Source: Bacteroidales bacterium
Lineage (GTDB): Bacteria; Bacteroidota; Bacteroidia; Bacteroidales; WCHB1-69
Length of the DNA: 56,705 bases
Direction: 5' to 3'
Assembly (NCBI GenBank): GCA_017527945.1
Contig: JAFXPL010000181.1
Coordinates: 1 to 56,705, forward strand
In this document: positions 1 through 8,295 of the stretch, in pieces
Numbering within the stretch: position 1 is the first letter of the stretch
Layout: every line of letters begins with the position of its first letter
Notes under the pieces: model-generated
What the model saw: only the letters and a program-made list of their open reading frames with translations
Database searches by the model: none
Told to the model about the DNA's origin: nothing
Made by a program: the position numbers and the translations under genes

Positions 1-1
1 G

Positions 2-247
2 GAACTCATGTCCCACACGTCCTATTCACAGACCACGATGGACAGGTGCCTGTTCGAACTCAAAAAGAGAGGACTTGTCGAATACGCCGGAAGCAAGAAA
101 AGGGGTGGCTACCACCTGACCAACACCTCGCAGGATAGCGAAAAGGCAGATACAACTCAACCTGTGGAGAAAGCAACAGAAAATGAAAGAGATACCGTCC
201 AAGAGAAACCGAAAGAGGCGAAATCGGAGTTGAAGAATCATGAATAA
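2..247 (+). CDS. C-terminal part of a winged-helix DNA-binding protein (5' end outside window)
   Basis: The reading frame is open to the left edge, so only the last ~80 residues are visible. Residues after the internal ATG at 8 read like the second half of a winged helix: a recognition-helix stretch, then FELKKRGLVEYAGSKKRGGY, the usual 'X is stronger, GL(I/V)E..GS.K.GGY' hairpin wing. A charged Lys/Glu-rich tail of about 35 residues follows. This wing signature is common at the C-terminus of AlbA/Schlafen-type ATP-binding regulators and Fic-type proteins of Bacteroidota, but the deciding N-terminal domain is missing. Family assignment is therefore an inference; that it is a genuine 3' gene end is fairly safe. 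Confidence 0.55.
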   Translation, partial: ELMSHTSYSQTTMDRCLFELKKRGLVEYAGSKKRGGYHLTNTSQDSEKADTTQPVEKATENERDTVQEKPKEAKSELKNHE

Positions 248-317
248 TGGGAAGACTTGATTTTACCGTTCAATTGGGCAGACATTCTTTTTAAATATAT
301 TGTATTGAAAAAAAGCA

Positions 318-325
318 TACTTTTG
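318..325 (+). promoter_or_regulatory. Bacteroidota-type -7 element (TACTTTTG)
   Basis: TACTTTTG matches the TAnnTTTG consensus in an AT-rich spacer. Transcription would begin near 332, exactly where two consecutive hairpins start, 120 bases before the methyltransferase ATG. Confidence 0.55.
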
Positions 326-331
326 CCACCG

Positions 332-394
332 ATATGCCGAGGCATATTCACTTTAAATCATGGCACCGCCAAGCCATTTTTGACGGTGCTTTTT
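332..394 (+). ncRNA. Possible short structured RNA or attenuator leader
   Basis: A perfect palindrome ATATGCC-GA-GGCATAT (332-347) begins at the predicted transcription start. A second, stronger hairpin ending in a T-run follows at 363-394. The segment between promoter and terminator is only about 65 bases and has no credible ORF. Either it is a small RNA, or a transcription attenuator for the methyltransferase/nqrEF genes that follow. This rests on inspection only; no RNA family was recognised. Confidence 0.35.
363..394 (+). terminator. Rho-independent terminator
   Basis: Stem GCACCG (363-368) pairs with CGGTGC (384-389) and can extend inward by CAA/TTG past one mismatch. Five T residues follow at 390-394. 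It lies downstream of a promoter-like element and upstream of the methyltransferase start, so it could stop the upstream gene, the short RNA, or attenuate the downstream genes. Confidence 0.65.
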
Positions 395-455
395 GAACCT
401 AATTTGTATCCCGCGTATGCCTAAAATCGCGTATCGATATGAATATCAAACAGAT

Positions 456-1481
456 ATGAAAGATATAGAATTAACCCCACACAAGCGAAGCGCAGTGTGG
501 GGCCAGACAGACGAGCGCAACGCAGCGCAGGACCAGCCGCCAAGTGAGGCACGGGCTCCGCGCAACCGCACGCTGACGGTCAACGCCGAGGAGATCCCCG
601 CGCTGGAAACGATGATCAGTGCGCCGGACGACCTGCGCGACGACTTCCGCGACGACCTGCTCGTCAACGGCGACCTGCGCGACTGCCTCGACCGCATCCC
701 TAACGAGCACTTCGACCTCATTCTCCTCGATCCGCCCTACAACCTCGACAAAGACTTCCACGGACGGAAGTTCTCGTCCATGAAACCGGCCGATTACGAG
801 GAATACTTGCGCAGTTAGTTCCCGGCGGTGTGCGACAAGCTGAAGCCCGCCGGATCGCTCTATATGTGCGGCGACTGGAAATGCTCCTCGTCGATGCAAC
901 GGGTCATCGAGGAGCGGCTCACCATCCTCAACCGCATCACCTGGCAGCGCGAGAAGGGCCGCGGGGCAAAGGGCAACTGGAAGAACAGCATGGAGGACAT
1001 CTGGTTTGCCGTGAAAGACCCAAAGCACTACACCTTCAACGTGGATGCCGTCATGATGAAACGCAAGGTGCTGGCCCCGTATCGCGTTGACGGTCAGCCG
1101 AAAGATTGGGACGACACCGCCGAGGGCAAATTCCGCCTCACCCACCCTTCCAACTTCTGGGACGACATCAGCGTGCCCTTCTGGTCGATGCCCGAGAACA
1201 CCGACCACCCCACGCAGAAGCCCGAGAAGCTCTACGCCAAGCTCATCCTCGCCTCCTCCAACCCCGGCGACCGCATCCTCGACCCCTTCTCCGGCAGCGG
1301 CACCACAGCCGTCGTCGCCAAAAAGCTCAACCGCCGCTTCTGCTGCGTCGAACTCAACCGCGAATACTGCCTCTGGGCCGCCAAACGCCTCCTCCTCGCC
1401 GACACCAACCCCACGATACAGGGATACGCCGACGGGGTCTTCTGGGAGAGAAATTCAACGAAAATGAAGAATATAGAATGA
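456..1481 (+). pseudogene. DNA (N6-adenine-type) methyltransferase interrupted by an in-frame amber codon
   Basis: From ATG 456 the frame carries DPPYNL (motif IV, residues 92-97) and DPFSGSGTT (motif I, about 276-284) with a long target-recognition segment between them. That order is typical of beta-class adenine methyltransferases. The middle (NRITWQREKGRGAK, HPTQKPEKL) is intact. The frame is broken only by TAG at 816-818 (codon 121), between EEYLRS and FPAVCDKLKP; related enzymes as I recall them have a Trp there, so TGG to TAG is the simplest change. No frameshift is needed to read through, and the rest looks undecayed. An upstream TTG at 393 is possible, but ATG 456 gives the expected N-terminus. 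The 3' end overlaps nqrE by 4 bases (ATGA). No restriction enzyme gene is adjacent. It could be a recent pseudogene, a read-through gene or a base-call error. Confidence 0.8.
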
Positions 1482-2095
1482 ATAGTAGTAGTATGTTCGA
1501 CATCTTCCTCCGCTCCGTCTTCATCGACAACATGGTCTTCGCCTACTTCTTGGGCATGTGTTCCTATTTAGCCGTCTCCAAGAATGTGAAGACCGCCTTC
1601 GGGTTGGGACTGGCCGTCTGCTTCGTGCTGACCGTCACCGTGCCCGTCAACTACTTGATTGACAAATACCTGCTCCGCGAAGGGGCACTCACTTGGTTAA
1701 GCGCAAACTTTGCCGGCACGGACCTCTCGTTCCTGTCGCTGATCCTCTTCATCGCGGTGATTGCGGGCATCGTGCAGCTATTAGAGATGGTCTTCGAGCG
1801 GTATCTCCCGGCACTGAACATGGCCTTGGGCATCTTCCTACCGCTGATTGCCGTGAACTGCGCCATCCTCGGCGGCTCGCTCTTCATGCAGGAGCGCAAC
1901 TTCCCCACCGTGGCGCACAGCTTGGCCTACGCGCTCGGCTCCGGCATCGGCTGGCTGTTGGCCATCACCGCCTTCGCCGCCATCCGCGAACGCCTCAAAT
2001 ACGCGAAAATCCCGCCCGCCCTGCAAGGCAACGGCATCGCCTACATCATCACGGGACTGTTGGGGATGGGGTTTATGGCGTTCTTGGGGATGTGA
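1478..2095 (+). CDS. nqrE: Na+-translocating NADH:quinone reductase subunit E
   Basis: NqrE is one of the integral membrane subunits of the sodium-pumping NADH:ubiquinone/menaquinone oxidoreductase. The 205-residue product has about six hydrophobic helices and the characteristic opening FLRSVFIDNMVFAYFLGMCS, with ALNMALGIFLPLIAVNCAILGG later; NqrD/NqrE use the paired Cys residues near the membrane centre for the iron site. ATG 1478 overlaps the methyltransferase stop, suggesting translational coupling; ATG 1493 is an alternative start giving 200 residues. nqrF follows 45 bases later. nqrA-D are not upstream as in the usual nqrABCDEF order, which is odd. Confidence 0.93.
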   Translation: MNSSSMFDIFLRSVFIDNMVFAYFLGMCSYLAVSKNVKTAFGLGLAVCFVLTVTVPVNYLIDKYLLREGALTWLSANFAGTDLSFLSLILFIAVIAGIVQLLEMVFERYLPALNMALGIFLPLIAVNCAILGGSLFMQERNFPTVAHSLAYALGSGIGWLLAITAFAAIRERLKYAKIPPALQGNGIAYIITGLLGMGFMAFLGM

Positions 2096-2140
2096 TTTGT
2101 GAATTGTGATTTGTGATTTGGGACTTGTGATTTGGGACTT
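2091..2140 (+). repeat. Short tandem repeat in the nqrE-nqrF spacer
   Basis: The spacer is built from imperfect copies of GTGATTTG and GGGACTT; GTGATTTGGGACTT is seen almost twice in tandem. It fills the whole gap between the two genes and leaves only a weak ribosome binding region before nqrF. It belongs to the short-unit intergenic repeats seen throughout this window. Confidence 0.7.
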
Positions 2141-3385
2141 ATGACTTTTGAATGGACACTTATAGCTGCTGTTGTGATCTTCCTGGCAATCATCTGGTTG
2201 CTGGTCGGTATCTTGCTGTTTGCGCGGAAGAAGATGATTCCCGAGGGATCGGTGAAGATCAAGATCAACGGGAAGAAGGAGATCGAGCATGAGCGCGGGT
2301 GCACGTTGTTGCAGGCGCTGGCCGATGCGAAGGTGTTTGTGCCGTCGGCGTGCGGCGGGGGCGGTTCCTGCGGCACGTGCCGAGGGAAAGTGCTCGCCGG
2401 CGGCGGCGACATCCTGCCCACCGAGCTGGCACACATCTCCCGCAAGGAGGCCGACGACCACTACCGCCTCTTCTGCCAGGTGAAAGTGCGCGAAGATATG
2501 GAGATCGAGATCCCCGAGAGCTTCTTCGGCATCAAGAAGTGGGAGTGCACGGTCGTCTCCAACCGCAACGTGGCCACCTTCATCAAGGAACTGGTACTGC
2601 AGCTGCCCGAAGGCGAGGTCATGAACTTCCGGTCCGGCGGCTACATCCAGATCAACATCCCCGCCGGCACCGTCCATTTCGCCGACATGGAGGTGGAAGA
2701 GCCCTACCACGCCGACTGGCAGAAGATGGGGCTTTTCGACCTGAAAATGAAGAACGGAACCCCGACGGTTCGCGCTTATTCGATGGCCAACTACCCGGCG
2801 GAGAACGGCATCGTGATGCTCAACGTGCGCATCGCCACCCCACCCTTCAACCGCAAGAAAGGTCGGATGGAGAAGGTCAATCCCGGCGTGGCATCCTCCT
2901 ATATCTACAGTCTGAAGCCGGGCGACAAAGTCTATGTGTCAGGACCTTACGGTGATTTCTTCGTGGAAGACACCGACCGCGAGATGATGTTCATCGGCGG
3001 CGGCGCGGGCATGGCGCCCATGCGCTCGCACATCTTCGACCAGTTCAAAGTGAAACACACGCAACGGAAGACCACCTTCTGGTACGGCGGCCGTTCGCGC
3101 AAGGAACTCTTCTACATGGACGAGTTCGAGCGTCTCGCGGCGGAGCACGACAACTTCGCGTTCCACGTCGCCCTCTCCGACGCGCTGCCCGAAGACCACT
3201 GGACGGGGCCCACAGGCTTCATCCACAACGTGATTTTCGAGCAGTACCTGAAATCGCACCCCGCCCCCGAGGACATCGAGTACTACATCTGCGGTCCGCC
3301 CATGATGCTGCAGGCCGTGCTGAAAATGCTCGACGGTTTGGGCGTTTCCCCCGAAATGGTGCACTACGATGACTTTGGAGGGTGA
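2141..3385 (+). CDS. nqrF: Na+-translocating NADH:quinone reductase subunit F
   Basis: NqrF is the NADH-oxidising entry subunit of the sodium pump, passing electrons from FAD to a 2Fe-2S centre. The 414-residue product has one N-terminal membrane helix (about 5-28). A plant-type ferredoxin domain follows with Cys71, Cys77, Cys80 and Cys112 in [10 protein letters not shown]...FC. Then comes a ferredoxin reductase module: FAD-binding [13 protein letters not shown]-binding [10 protein letters not shown] and CGPPMM near the end. Length and C-terminus (YDDFGG) match the family. ATG 2141 is preferred over the in-frame TTG at 2132 because it begins directly at the membrane anchor. Confidence 0.96.
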   Translation: MTFEWTLIAAVVIFLAIIWLLVGILLFARKKMIPEGSVKIKINGKKEIEHERGCTLLQALADAKVFVPSACGGGGSCGTCRGKVLAGGGDILPTELAHISRKEADDHYRLFCQVKVREDMEIEIPESFFGIKKWECTVVSNRNVATFIKELVLQLPEGEVMNFRSGGYIQINIPAGTVHFADMEVEEPYHADWQKMGLFDLKMKNGTPTVRAYSMANYPAENGIVMLNVRIATPPFNRKKGRMEKVNPGVASSYIYSLKPGDKVYVSGPYGDFFVEDTDREMMFIGGGAGMAPMRSHIFDQFKVKHTQRKTTFWYGGRSRKELFYMDEFERLAAEHDNFAFHVALSDALPEDHWTGPTGFIHNVIFEQYLKSHPAPEDIEYYICGPPMMLQAVLKMLDGLGVSPEMVHYDDFGG

Positions 3386-3442
3386 TTCGCCTGCCCAACG
3401 ATTTGTCGCCAAACAAATTCTCTCATGTTCGCATATTTTTTC

Positions 3443-3450
3443 TACTTTTG
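3443..3450 (+). promoter_or_regulatory. -7 element (TACTTTTG) for the L,D-transpeptidase
   Basis: TACTTTTG lies 25 bases before ATG 3475. It argues that translation begins at 3475 rather than at an earlier in-frame codon overlapping nqrF. Confidence 0.6.
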
Positions 3451-3474
3451 CATCGTCCAAATCCTCAAGGAAAT

Positions 3475-5406
3475 ATGTACAGCCGAAATGAGCTCAACGA
3501 ACAGAACGAGTTATTCCGAAACCTTCTGCGGAGATTGCGAAACTATCTTCCGGCATCCGTCGTCATCCTGCTATTCACTCTCATCGCCCTGCTTTTCGCA
3601 TTCCTCATCGTAATGGGCGGCTGCCGGGGCAGGGAGCACGCGCAGCCGAAACCGCACTGGTTCAAGCACTATGCAAACTACCACGAAAAAGATTACGTAC
3701 AGTTCATCGAGAACCAGATCACGAACGACCACGATTCGAGCTTGACCGCCCGATCGGCACGCGCATTTTACCATTCCCGCGACTTTCACCCGCTGTGGAC
3801 ACAGAAAGGGCTGCAGGAGGCTCTTGCCGATTCGCTGATCGCCTGCCTGAGCAACGCCTACCCGCTTCACGGCATCCCCGCCGCATATTTCCACCTTGAC
3901 AGCCTACAAAACGCCATCGCGCAACTTGTCGGGCACCGCGTACCTGACAACGACTCGCTCTACGCGCACCTCTACCACCTTGAGCGGCTTCTCACCGAGC
4001 AGTACCTGCGCTACGCCTGCGCCCTGCGATACGGCGCGGTAGATCCCAAAACCGTGCACGGACGGAAATGGTACTACGAAACACTGCGCCCCGACTCCGC
4101 CTTCCTGCACAACGCCATCGAGCAAATCGGCGAATTCCAGCGCTTCCTGACCAGCCTTTTCCCCGAAACCACAGACTACCAGATCCTCCAAAAAGAGATG
4201 GCCCGGCTGCAAGCCCTCCCCGACTCCACCGAAACCGCCGTTCCGGAATTCCGCACACACCAGAACGGACACAGCAAGGACATCGCCCCTTTGTGCACCC
4301 GCTTAAAAGAGCTCGGATACCCGATCAATAATTTACATAACACACTGAACGACACCGTTTTGCAAACCCTTAACCAATTCCGTCGGCAAAACGGGCTTCC
4401 TGAAAGCGACAGTTTGGACGGGGAGACTATCGAAAAGCTGAATCGACCGATACAATATTACAAGGATGCCGTCTCTGCCAACCTCGAAAGACTGCGGTGG
4501 CAGCGGAAGCACACCAAGTCGGACGACACGCTCTACATCGCCGTCAACATTCCCGACTACACGATGTGTGTGGTGCAGAAAGACTCCGTGGTGATGCGCA
4601 ACCGGATATGCTGCGGCCGCACGCAGAATCCCGAAAACGTGCCGAGTCGGCACCGAGACGGCATCATCACCCCTTACAAAGCCGAAACCCCGCTGATATA
4701 CAGTCTGATACGCACCCTCGTGCTCAACCCGGAGTGGAACATTCCCTACGACATCATCAAGAACGAATACTACCCCAAACTCGTGCGCAGCAACACGGCG
4801 GTGGTGAAGCGCGAGCGCCTCTACATCCGCGACAGCCGCAACGGGCGCTACGTCGTGCCCGACTCCATCAACTGGAGCCGCGTGAGCCAGGGCAACATCC
4901 CCTATCGCCTACACCAGACCTCCGGCCGCCACAACGCGCTGGGACTCTACAAGTTCGTCTTCGCCAACTCCGAATCGGTCTATCTGCACGACACCAACAA
5001 CAAGGGAGCGTTCAGACGGAGAAAGCGGGCGCTAAGCCACGGATGCGTGCGGGTACAGCATCCCGACAGCGTGGCCGAATGGGTCTATGCCGTCAACAAC
5101 TTCGACACCAACTACATCGAACAGCTACACATCCTCTCCGGCGCGGAGCCTTCCACCGAGAAGGGCGAGGAGTTCGTGGAGAAAATGCACGAAAAGGACT
5201 CTATTTACTATGAAAGCCTCAGCGACTACGACCGCCAGTTCTACCGCAAGCTGCGCCCATCCAGCGTCGCCCTGCGGAAACCCATCCCGCTCTTCATCGA
5301 ATACTTCACCTGCTTCGTGGGCGAGGATGGAAAGGTTCAATACCGTGACGACGTCTATTACAAGGACGGGAACATACGGTATTTGATGGAACATCCGGAA
5401 AGATGA
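3475..5406 (+). CDS. L,D-transpeptidase of the YcbB/ErfK type
   Basis: These periplasmic enzymes form 3-3 cross-links in peptidoglycan or attach proteins to it. The 643-residue product has a cytoplasmic N-terminus, a single membrane helix at about residues 28-48 and a long periplasmic part. A scaffold region comes first, then a peptidoglycan-binding-like helical segment around residues 275-320, and a YkuD catalytic domain at about 355-560. The catalytic motif is SHGCVRV with Cys524 and His522. The N-terminal domain organisation (TARSARAFYHSRDFHPLW) is that of YcbB-like proteins. The start at 3475 was chosen for the promoter just upstream and because the earlier frame overlaps nqrF. No partner gene is adjacent. 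Confidence 0.9.
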   Translation: MYSRNELNEQNELFRNLLRRLRNYLPASVVILLFTLIALLFAFLIVMGGCRGREHAQPKPHWFKHYANYHEKDYVQFIENQITNDHDSSLTARSARAFYHSRDFHPLWTQKGLQEALADSLIACLSNAYPLHGIPAAYFHLDSLQNAIAQLVGHRVPDNDSLYAHLYHLERLLTEQYLRYACALRYGAVDPKTVHGRKWYYETLRPDSAFLHNAIEQIGEFQRFLTSLFPETTDYQILQKEMARLQALPDSTETAVPEFRTHQNGHSKDIAPLCTRLKELGYPINNLHNTLNDTVLQTLNQFRRQNGLPESDSLDGETIEKLNRPIQYYKDAVSANLERLRWQRKHTKSDDTLYIAVNIPDYTMCVVQKDSVVMRNRICCGRTQNPENVPSRHRDGIITPYKAETPLIYSLIRTLVLNPEWNIPYDIIKNEYYPKLVRSNTAVVKRERLYIRDSRNGRYVVPDSINWSRVSQGNIPYRLHQTSGRHNALGLYKFVFANSESVYLHDTNNKGAFRRRKRALSHGCVRVQHPDSVAEWVYAVNNFDTNYIEQLHILSGAEPSTEKGEEFVEKMHEKDSIYYESLSDYDRQFYRKLRPSSVALRKPIPLFIEYFTCFVGEDGKVQYRDDVYYKDGNIRYLMEHPER

Positions 5407-5478
5407 AACGATTTTGGGGTTCCTGTGCATAAATCGGGGACTGCTTTTTTACCACGTCCGGCGCATCAGAAAAAATGT

Positions 5479-5486
5479 TATCTTTG
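5479..5486 (+). promoter_or_regulatory. -7 element (TATCTTTG) for efp
   Basis: TATCTTTG, followed by C, sits 35 bases before the efp ATG and matches the TAnnTTTG consensus well. Confidence 0.6.
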
Positions 5487-5520
5487 CCGCCGATTTTTTT
5501 CTAACTAAAAAACATATTGT

Positions 5521-6090
5521 ATGGCAACAACTGCTGACTTTAAGAACGGCCTCTGTATCGTTCACAACAACGAGCTTTGGAGCATTGTGGAATTCCTGCA
5601 CGTGAAACCCGGCAAGGGCAACACTTTCGTCCGCACCAAACTGAAAAACCTCAAGACGGGCAGAGTCCAGGAGTTCCGGTTCGACGCCGGCATCAAAATC
5701 GAGCTTGCCCGCGTGGAACGCCGTCCTTACCAATTCCTGTATAAAGAAGGCGACAACACCTACATCTTCATGCACACCGAGACATACGAGCAGCTTCCCA
5801 TCGAGAAAGAGCTCATCAACAACCCCGGTCTGCTCAAGGAAGGCCAGGATGTGGAAATCATGTACCACACCGACACCGACACTCCGCTCACTTGCGAGCT
5901 TCCGCCGTTCGTGGACCTCGAAGTCATCGAGTCCGATCCGGGCGTGAAGGGCGACACTGCCACCAACTCCCTCAAACGCGCCGTGGTGGAAACCGGAGCC
6001 GACGTCTATGTGCCGCTGTTCATCAACGTGGGTGAGAAAATCCGCGTCGATACCCGCACCAACAAATACTCGGAACGCGTCAAAGAATAA
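5521..6090 (+). CDS. efp: Elongation factor P
   Basis: EF-P binds between the P and E sites of the ribosome and relieves stalling at polyproline stretches. The 189-residue product has the three beta-barrel (KOW-like and two OB) layout. The domain I loop VKPGKGN presents Lys32, the residue that is modified in many bacteria. The C-terminal signature ETGADVYVPLFINVGEKIRVDT is clear. The gene has its own promoter and is followed after 12 bases by an LpxD-like acyltransferase, a pairing I recall from other Bacteroidota, where lipid A genes lie beside efp. Confidence 0.97.
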   Translation: MATTADFKNGLCIVHNNELWSIVEFLHVKPGKGNTFVRTKLKNLKTGRVQEFRFDAGIKIELARVERRPYQFLYKEGDNTYIFMHTETYEQLPIEKELINNPGLLKEGQDVEIMYHTDTDTPLTCELPPFVDLEVIESDPGVKGDTATNSLKRAVVETGADVYVPLFINVGEKIRVDTRTNKYSERVKE

Positions 6091-6102
6091 GCGCACCGCC
6101 GC

Positions 6103-7065
6103 ATGATTCTTCATCAGTCGCTGAGTTTAGACGAACTGATACAACTGATTGGGCATCCCGTCACCATCAAGGGGGAAAACGCCGTGAGGGTGACGGGAAT
6201 CAATGAGTTGCACTCCGTTCGGGATGGGGATTTGTCGTTCGCCGACAGCGAACGCTACTATGCCCGCGCCCTGCAGAGCGAGGCCTCCGTGCTGCTTGTC
6301 AACAACGCGGAACTCGAATGCCCAGCCGGGAAAGCCCTCCTCATCTCCGATGACCCGCTGCGCGACTATATCGCCATCGTCAATCATTTCACCCATTTCA
6401 CACCACAAACCCCCGCCATCCACCCCAATGCCGTCATCGGCAAAGGCACGATTATTCAGCCGTTAGTCTTCATCGGCGAGAATGTGCGCATCGGCAAAAA
6501 CTGTCTCATCCACTCCAATGTCAGCATCTATGCCAATACCGTCATCGGCGACAACGTGGTCATCCATTCCAACACCACCATCGGCGCCGACGCCTGCTAC
6601 TTCCAAAAACGCCCCGACGGATGGCTGAAGTTCACCTCCTGCGGCGACACCCGCATCGGTGACAACGTGGAGATAGGATGCAACTGCTGCATCGACCGCG
6701 GCGTGTCGGGCACCACCTACATCGGCGACGGCTGCGTGTTCGACAATCTCGTGCAAGTCGGCCACGACACGCACATCGGCAAACGGGTGCTCCTCGGCTC
6801 GCAATGCGGCATCGCCGGTTGCACCTACATCGACGACGACTGCAAAATCTGGGCCAAGGCGGCCGTCAACAAAGACCTCTACATCGCCAAAGGCACCGTC
6901 CTGCTGGCCTGCTCCGCCATCGACAAGGACGTGAAGGAGGAGGGACGCACCCTCTTCGGGATGCCTGCCGGAGACGCCACCGCAAAATGGCGCGAGATGG
7001 CCATGCTCCGCAAATTGCCGGACCTCTTCCGCGAATTGGAGGAAATCAAAAAGAGACTGCCATAA
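6103..7065 (+). CDS. LpxD-like UDP-3-O-acylglucosamine N-acyltransferase
   Basis: The 320-residue product has an N-terminal LpxD-type substrate-binding domain (about 1-100: ITGINELHSVRDGDLSFAD-like). A left-handed beta helix follows, made of hexapeptide repeats (IHPNAVIGKGTIIQPLVFIG and many more, about 105-280), then a C-terminal helical tail. LpxD N-acylates UDP-3-O-acyl-glucosamine in lipid A synthesis at the cytoplasmic membrane. Members of this family next to efp in Bacteroidota are often a second paralogue beside the true LpxD, so the exact substrate is uncertain. It probably shares the efp transcript. Confidence 0.85.
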   Translation: MILHQSLSLDELIQLIGHPVTIKGENAVRVTGINELHSVRDGDLSFADSERYYARALQSEASVLLVNNAELECPAGKALLISDDPLRDYIAIVNHFTHFTPQTPAIHPNAVIGKGTIIQPLVFIGENVRIGKNCLIHSNVSIYANTVIGDNVVIHSNTTIGADACYFQKRPDGWLKFTSCGDTRIGDNVEIGCNCCIDRGVSGTTYIGDGCVFDNLVQVGHDTHIGKRVLLGSQCGIAGCTYIDDDCKIWAKAAVNKDLYIAKGTVLLACSAIDKDVKEEGRTLFGMPAGDATAKWREMAMLRKLPDLFRELEEIKKRLP

Positions 7066-7231
7066 GCAGGCACTCTTTCGCTATTTCACACACCCACATC
7101 CATTCTCTGCGAAATCAGTTCGCGTATTTTAACTAATATTTGTTAATAATATTTATCAGTATTTCCAAATATCTGATTATCAACGCTAAAAAAAATTTCG
7201 CAAAACCCTTGACAACAGCGTTTTTCCGTTG

Positions 7232-7239
7232 TATCTTTG
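7232..7239 (+). promoter_or_regulatory. Promoter with -33 TTGAC and -7 TATCTTTG
   Basis: TATCTTTG followed by C lies 19 bases before ATG 7259, with TTGAC about 17 bases upstream of the -7 element. This is one of the better promoter matches in the window. Confidence 0.65.
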
Positions 7240-7258
7240 CAGCACTAAAAATACTGTT

Positions 7259-8185
7259 ATGAACGAATACTGCAAATATTTCAGCCCCGTGACCGACGTC
7301 ACCTTCCGGAAGGTCTTCGGCGAGCACATCGACCTCGCCGCCAGCCTGCTCAACGCCTTCCTCCCAATGGAGGAGGGACGGACCATCACCGACCTGCGCT
7401 ACCTTCCGCCCGAACTGATGCCCAACACTCCAACCCGCAAGGACAGCATCGTCGATCTGCACTGCACCGACTCCGCCGGCGCGACCTTCCTGGTCGAGAT
7501 GCAGCTCAACTGGGAGTCCGACTTCTTCAAGCGCGTCTTCTTCAACGCCTCCAAAGCCTACGTCCGCCAGCTCAACGAAGGGGAGCGATACAAACTCCTG
7601 AAGCCCGTCTATTCCCTCAACTTCGTCACCGGAGACCTGCACAAGGGACTCAGCGAATGGTACCACCCCTACCAGTTCGTCCACATCTACCACACCGACC
7701 GCGTCTTCGACGGGCTCAAGATCGTCTTCGCCGAGATCGACAAGTACAAGAAGCTGGCCGTGAAGGGCGACTCCAAGAAGGACCTGTGGATGCGCTACTT
7801 CACGGAGATGACCGCCAAGACGAGGACACCCGCGCCGGAGCTCCTCGCCGACCCCGACATCGCCAAGGCCGTCAAACTGCTGGAGGTCATCAACTACGAC
7901 GAGGCGGAGGAGTACCTCTACGACAGATACTGGGACGGCGTCAGCGTGGAGGCCACCTGGAAGGGCATCGGACGGGACGAGGGGGAGAAAATAGGCGAGG
8001 AACGGGGACTGGAGAAAGGCCTGAAGCAAGGACGCGAGGAAGGGCTGAAGCAAGGGCTGCAACAAGGACTGCAACAAGGAACACGTTTACTCGTCCGCAA
8101 TATGCTCGCCGAAGGTCTCAACCCGACCGTTGTAGCGAAAATTGCCGGTTTAACAGAAGAGGTAGTCCGTACAATGGGAGGATAA
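7259..8185 (+). CDS. Rpn family PD-(D/E)XK nuclease / putative transposase
   Basis: The 308-residue protein begins FSPVTDVTFRKVFGE, the hallmark of Rpn/PDDEXK transposase-like proteins. The nuclease core residues are visible as Asp in DSIVDLHC and Glu/Gln in FLVEMQ. The C-terminal region is low-complexity: GLEKGLKQGREEGLKQGLQQ, a Gly-Leu-Lys/Gln heptad-like array seen in many family members. Rpn proteins are nucleases that promote recombination; despite the name most are not proven transposases. It has its own promoter and no terminal repeats were seen, so it looks like a single gene rather than an insertion sequence. Confidence 0.88.
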   Translation: MNEYCKYFSPVTDVTFRKVFGEHIDLAASLLNAFLPMEEGRTITDLRYLPPELMPNTPTRKDSIVDLHCTDSAGATFLVEMQLNWESDFFKRVFFNASKAYVRQLNEGERYKLLKPVYSLNFVTGDLHKGLSEWYHPYQFVHIYHTDRVFDGLKIVFAEIDKYKKLAVKGDSKKDLWMRYFTEMTAKTRTPAPELLADPDIAKAVKLLEVINYDEAEEYLYDRYWDGVSVEATWKGIGRDEGEKIGEERGLEKGLKQGREEGLKQGLQQGLQQGTRLLVRNMLAEGLNPTVVAKIAGLTEEVVRTMGG

Positions 8186-8295
8186 GCCTACGGGATGCCT
8201 TCGACATCCACATTACTGACAAGTATAAACAGCTGGCGATGAGGACATCAACGTGAAGCAAGCTATTTCTTCACCGCGTAAAACATCAAACAACG

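Noticed and set aside
7259..8185. Complete insertion sequence around the Rpn gene
   Set aside because: No terminal inverted repeats or target-site duplication seen; only a Rpn-type gene.
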